Assembly (NCBI GenBank): GCA_022428035.1
Contig: JAKMDG010000353.1
Span: forward strand, 1-13,222
DNA from: Longimicrobiales bacterium
GTDB lineage: Bacteria > Gemmatimonadota > Gemmatimonadetes > Longimicrobiales > Gaopeijiaceae
Direction: 5' to 3'
Length of the DNA stretch: 13,222 nucleotides
In this document: piece by piece, positions 13,098-13,222 of the stretch
Position numbering within the stretch: the first letter of the stretch is position 1
How the letters are laid out: the number at the start of each line of letters is the position of its first letter
The notes under the pieces: generated by a model
Told to the model about the DNA's origin: nothing
Database searches by the model: none
What the model saw: only the letters and a program-made list of their open reading frames with translations
Program-made: the position numbers and the translations under genes

Positions 13098-13222
13098 ACG
13101 TCCGCTTCGTAGCTCGCCCACGCGACGTGCGACTCGTTCAGCTTCACTTCGATCGAGCTGCACCCTGAAGCATTCGGGCCAAGCTTACCAGCGTGCACCG
13201 CCTGAACCAGCCGTTCCTGGAT
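13094..13222 (-). CDS. 6-pyruvoyl-tetrahydropterin synthase (PTPS/QueD)-like protein, C-terminal fragment
   Basis: The minus strand carries a frame open to the right edge, giving the last 42 residues of a protein. Its end, SIEVKLNESHVAWASYEADV followed by TGA, matches the last strand of 6-pyruvoyl-tetrahydropterin synthase/6-carboxytetrahydropterin synthase proteins, where V-x-V-x-E-S/T-x(4)-A-x-Y closes the T-fold and the Glu anchors the pterin ring. Glu30 of the fragment would be that residue. PTPS-family enzymes remove triphosphate from or rearrange dihydroneopterin triphosphate. The gene is translationally coupled to the GT4 gene (GTGA). The identification rests on a short piece plus the genomic context, so it is moderate; the zinc histidines lie outside the window. 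Confidence 0.6.
   Translation of the reverse strand: MQERLVQAVHAGKLGPNASGCSSIEVKLNESHVAWASYEADV

Noticed and set aside
13098..13163. 22-codon upstream extension of the GT4 frame
   Set aside because: It would overlap the PTPS-like coding end by 70 bp, whereas GTG at 13097 gives a standard GTGA coupling and starts right before the first GT4 strand.
1..13222. CRISPR array, tRNA/rRNA genes, insertion sequences, prophage or attachment sites
   Set aside because: No repeated spacers, no tRNA cloverleaf or CCA-like ends, no transposase or integrase motifs were seen; the window is continuous coding sequence with uniform composition by eye.

Overview
This is a densely packed, high-GC window of about 13.2 kb with almost no intergenic DNA. 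It carries eleven complete protein-coding genes and two genes cut by the window edges. The organism is a diderm (Gram-negative-type) bacterium, because the window encodes a periplasmic glucan protein (OpgG) with a lipoprotein signal, its membrane glucosyltransferase partner (OpgH), and a membrane-anchored LtaS/OpgB-type phosphotransferase. The phylum cannot be fixed by eye; a Gemmatimonadota-like or similar high-GC lineage is a weak guess from general style.

Layout. (1) Left edge, minus strand: the N-terminus of a UvrD/RecB-type helicase (1-154), then a 180-bp spacer with one hairpin and a weak promoter-like sequence. (2) Minus-strand operon 6441->334: opgG, an opgH-ribA fusion gene, a TIGR04076-type small protein and an aldo/keto reductase, joined by overlaps or gaps of a few bases. 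(3) Plus-strand operon 6440->10333: an LtaS/OpgB-type sulfatase-fold transferase, an FkbM methyltransferase, a creatininase-family amidohydrolase and a stand-alone RibD-type reductase, each joint being a 1-4 bp stop/start overlap. (4) Minus-strand operon from the right edge to 10221: the C-terminus of a 6-pyruvoyl-tetrahydropterin-synthase-like protein, a GT4 glycosyltransferase, a class I SAM methyltransferase and a UPF0104/lysylphosphatidylglycerol-synthase-type membrane protein.

Two functional themes are interleaved. One is envelope glycan work: OpgG, OpgH, the OpgB-like transferase, FkbM, GT4 and the flippase-like membrane protein. The other is GTP-derived pyrimidine/pterin/flavin chemistry: GTP cyclohydrolase II, RibD reductase, an ArfB-family creatininase homologue and a PTPS-like protein. 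They are tied together by a single-polypeptide OpgH-RibA fusion (1003 aa, both active sites apparently intact) and by translational coupling inside two operons. The most interesting reading, which is inference, is an undescribed system that links periplasmic or lipid-linked glucan synthesis to a GTP-derived heterocycle, either as a decoration of the glycan or as metabolic coupling. Two structural oddities support tight co-organisation: opgG and the OpgB-like gene diverge from start codons that share one CATG, and the RibD-reductase and flippase-like genes overlap tail-to-tail by 113 bp.
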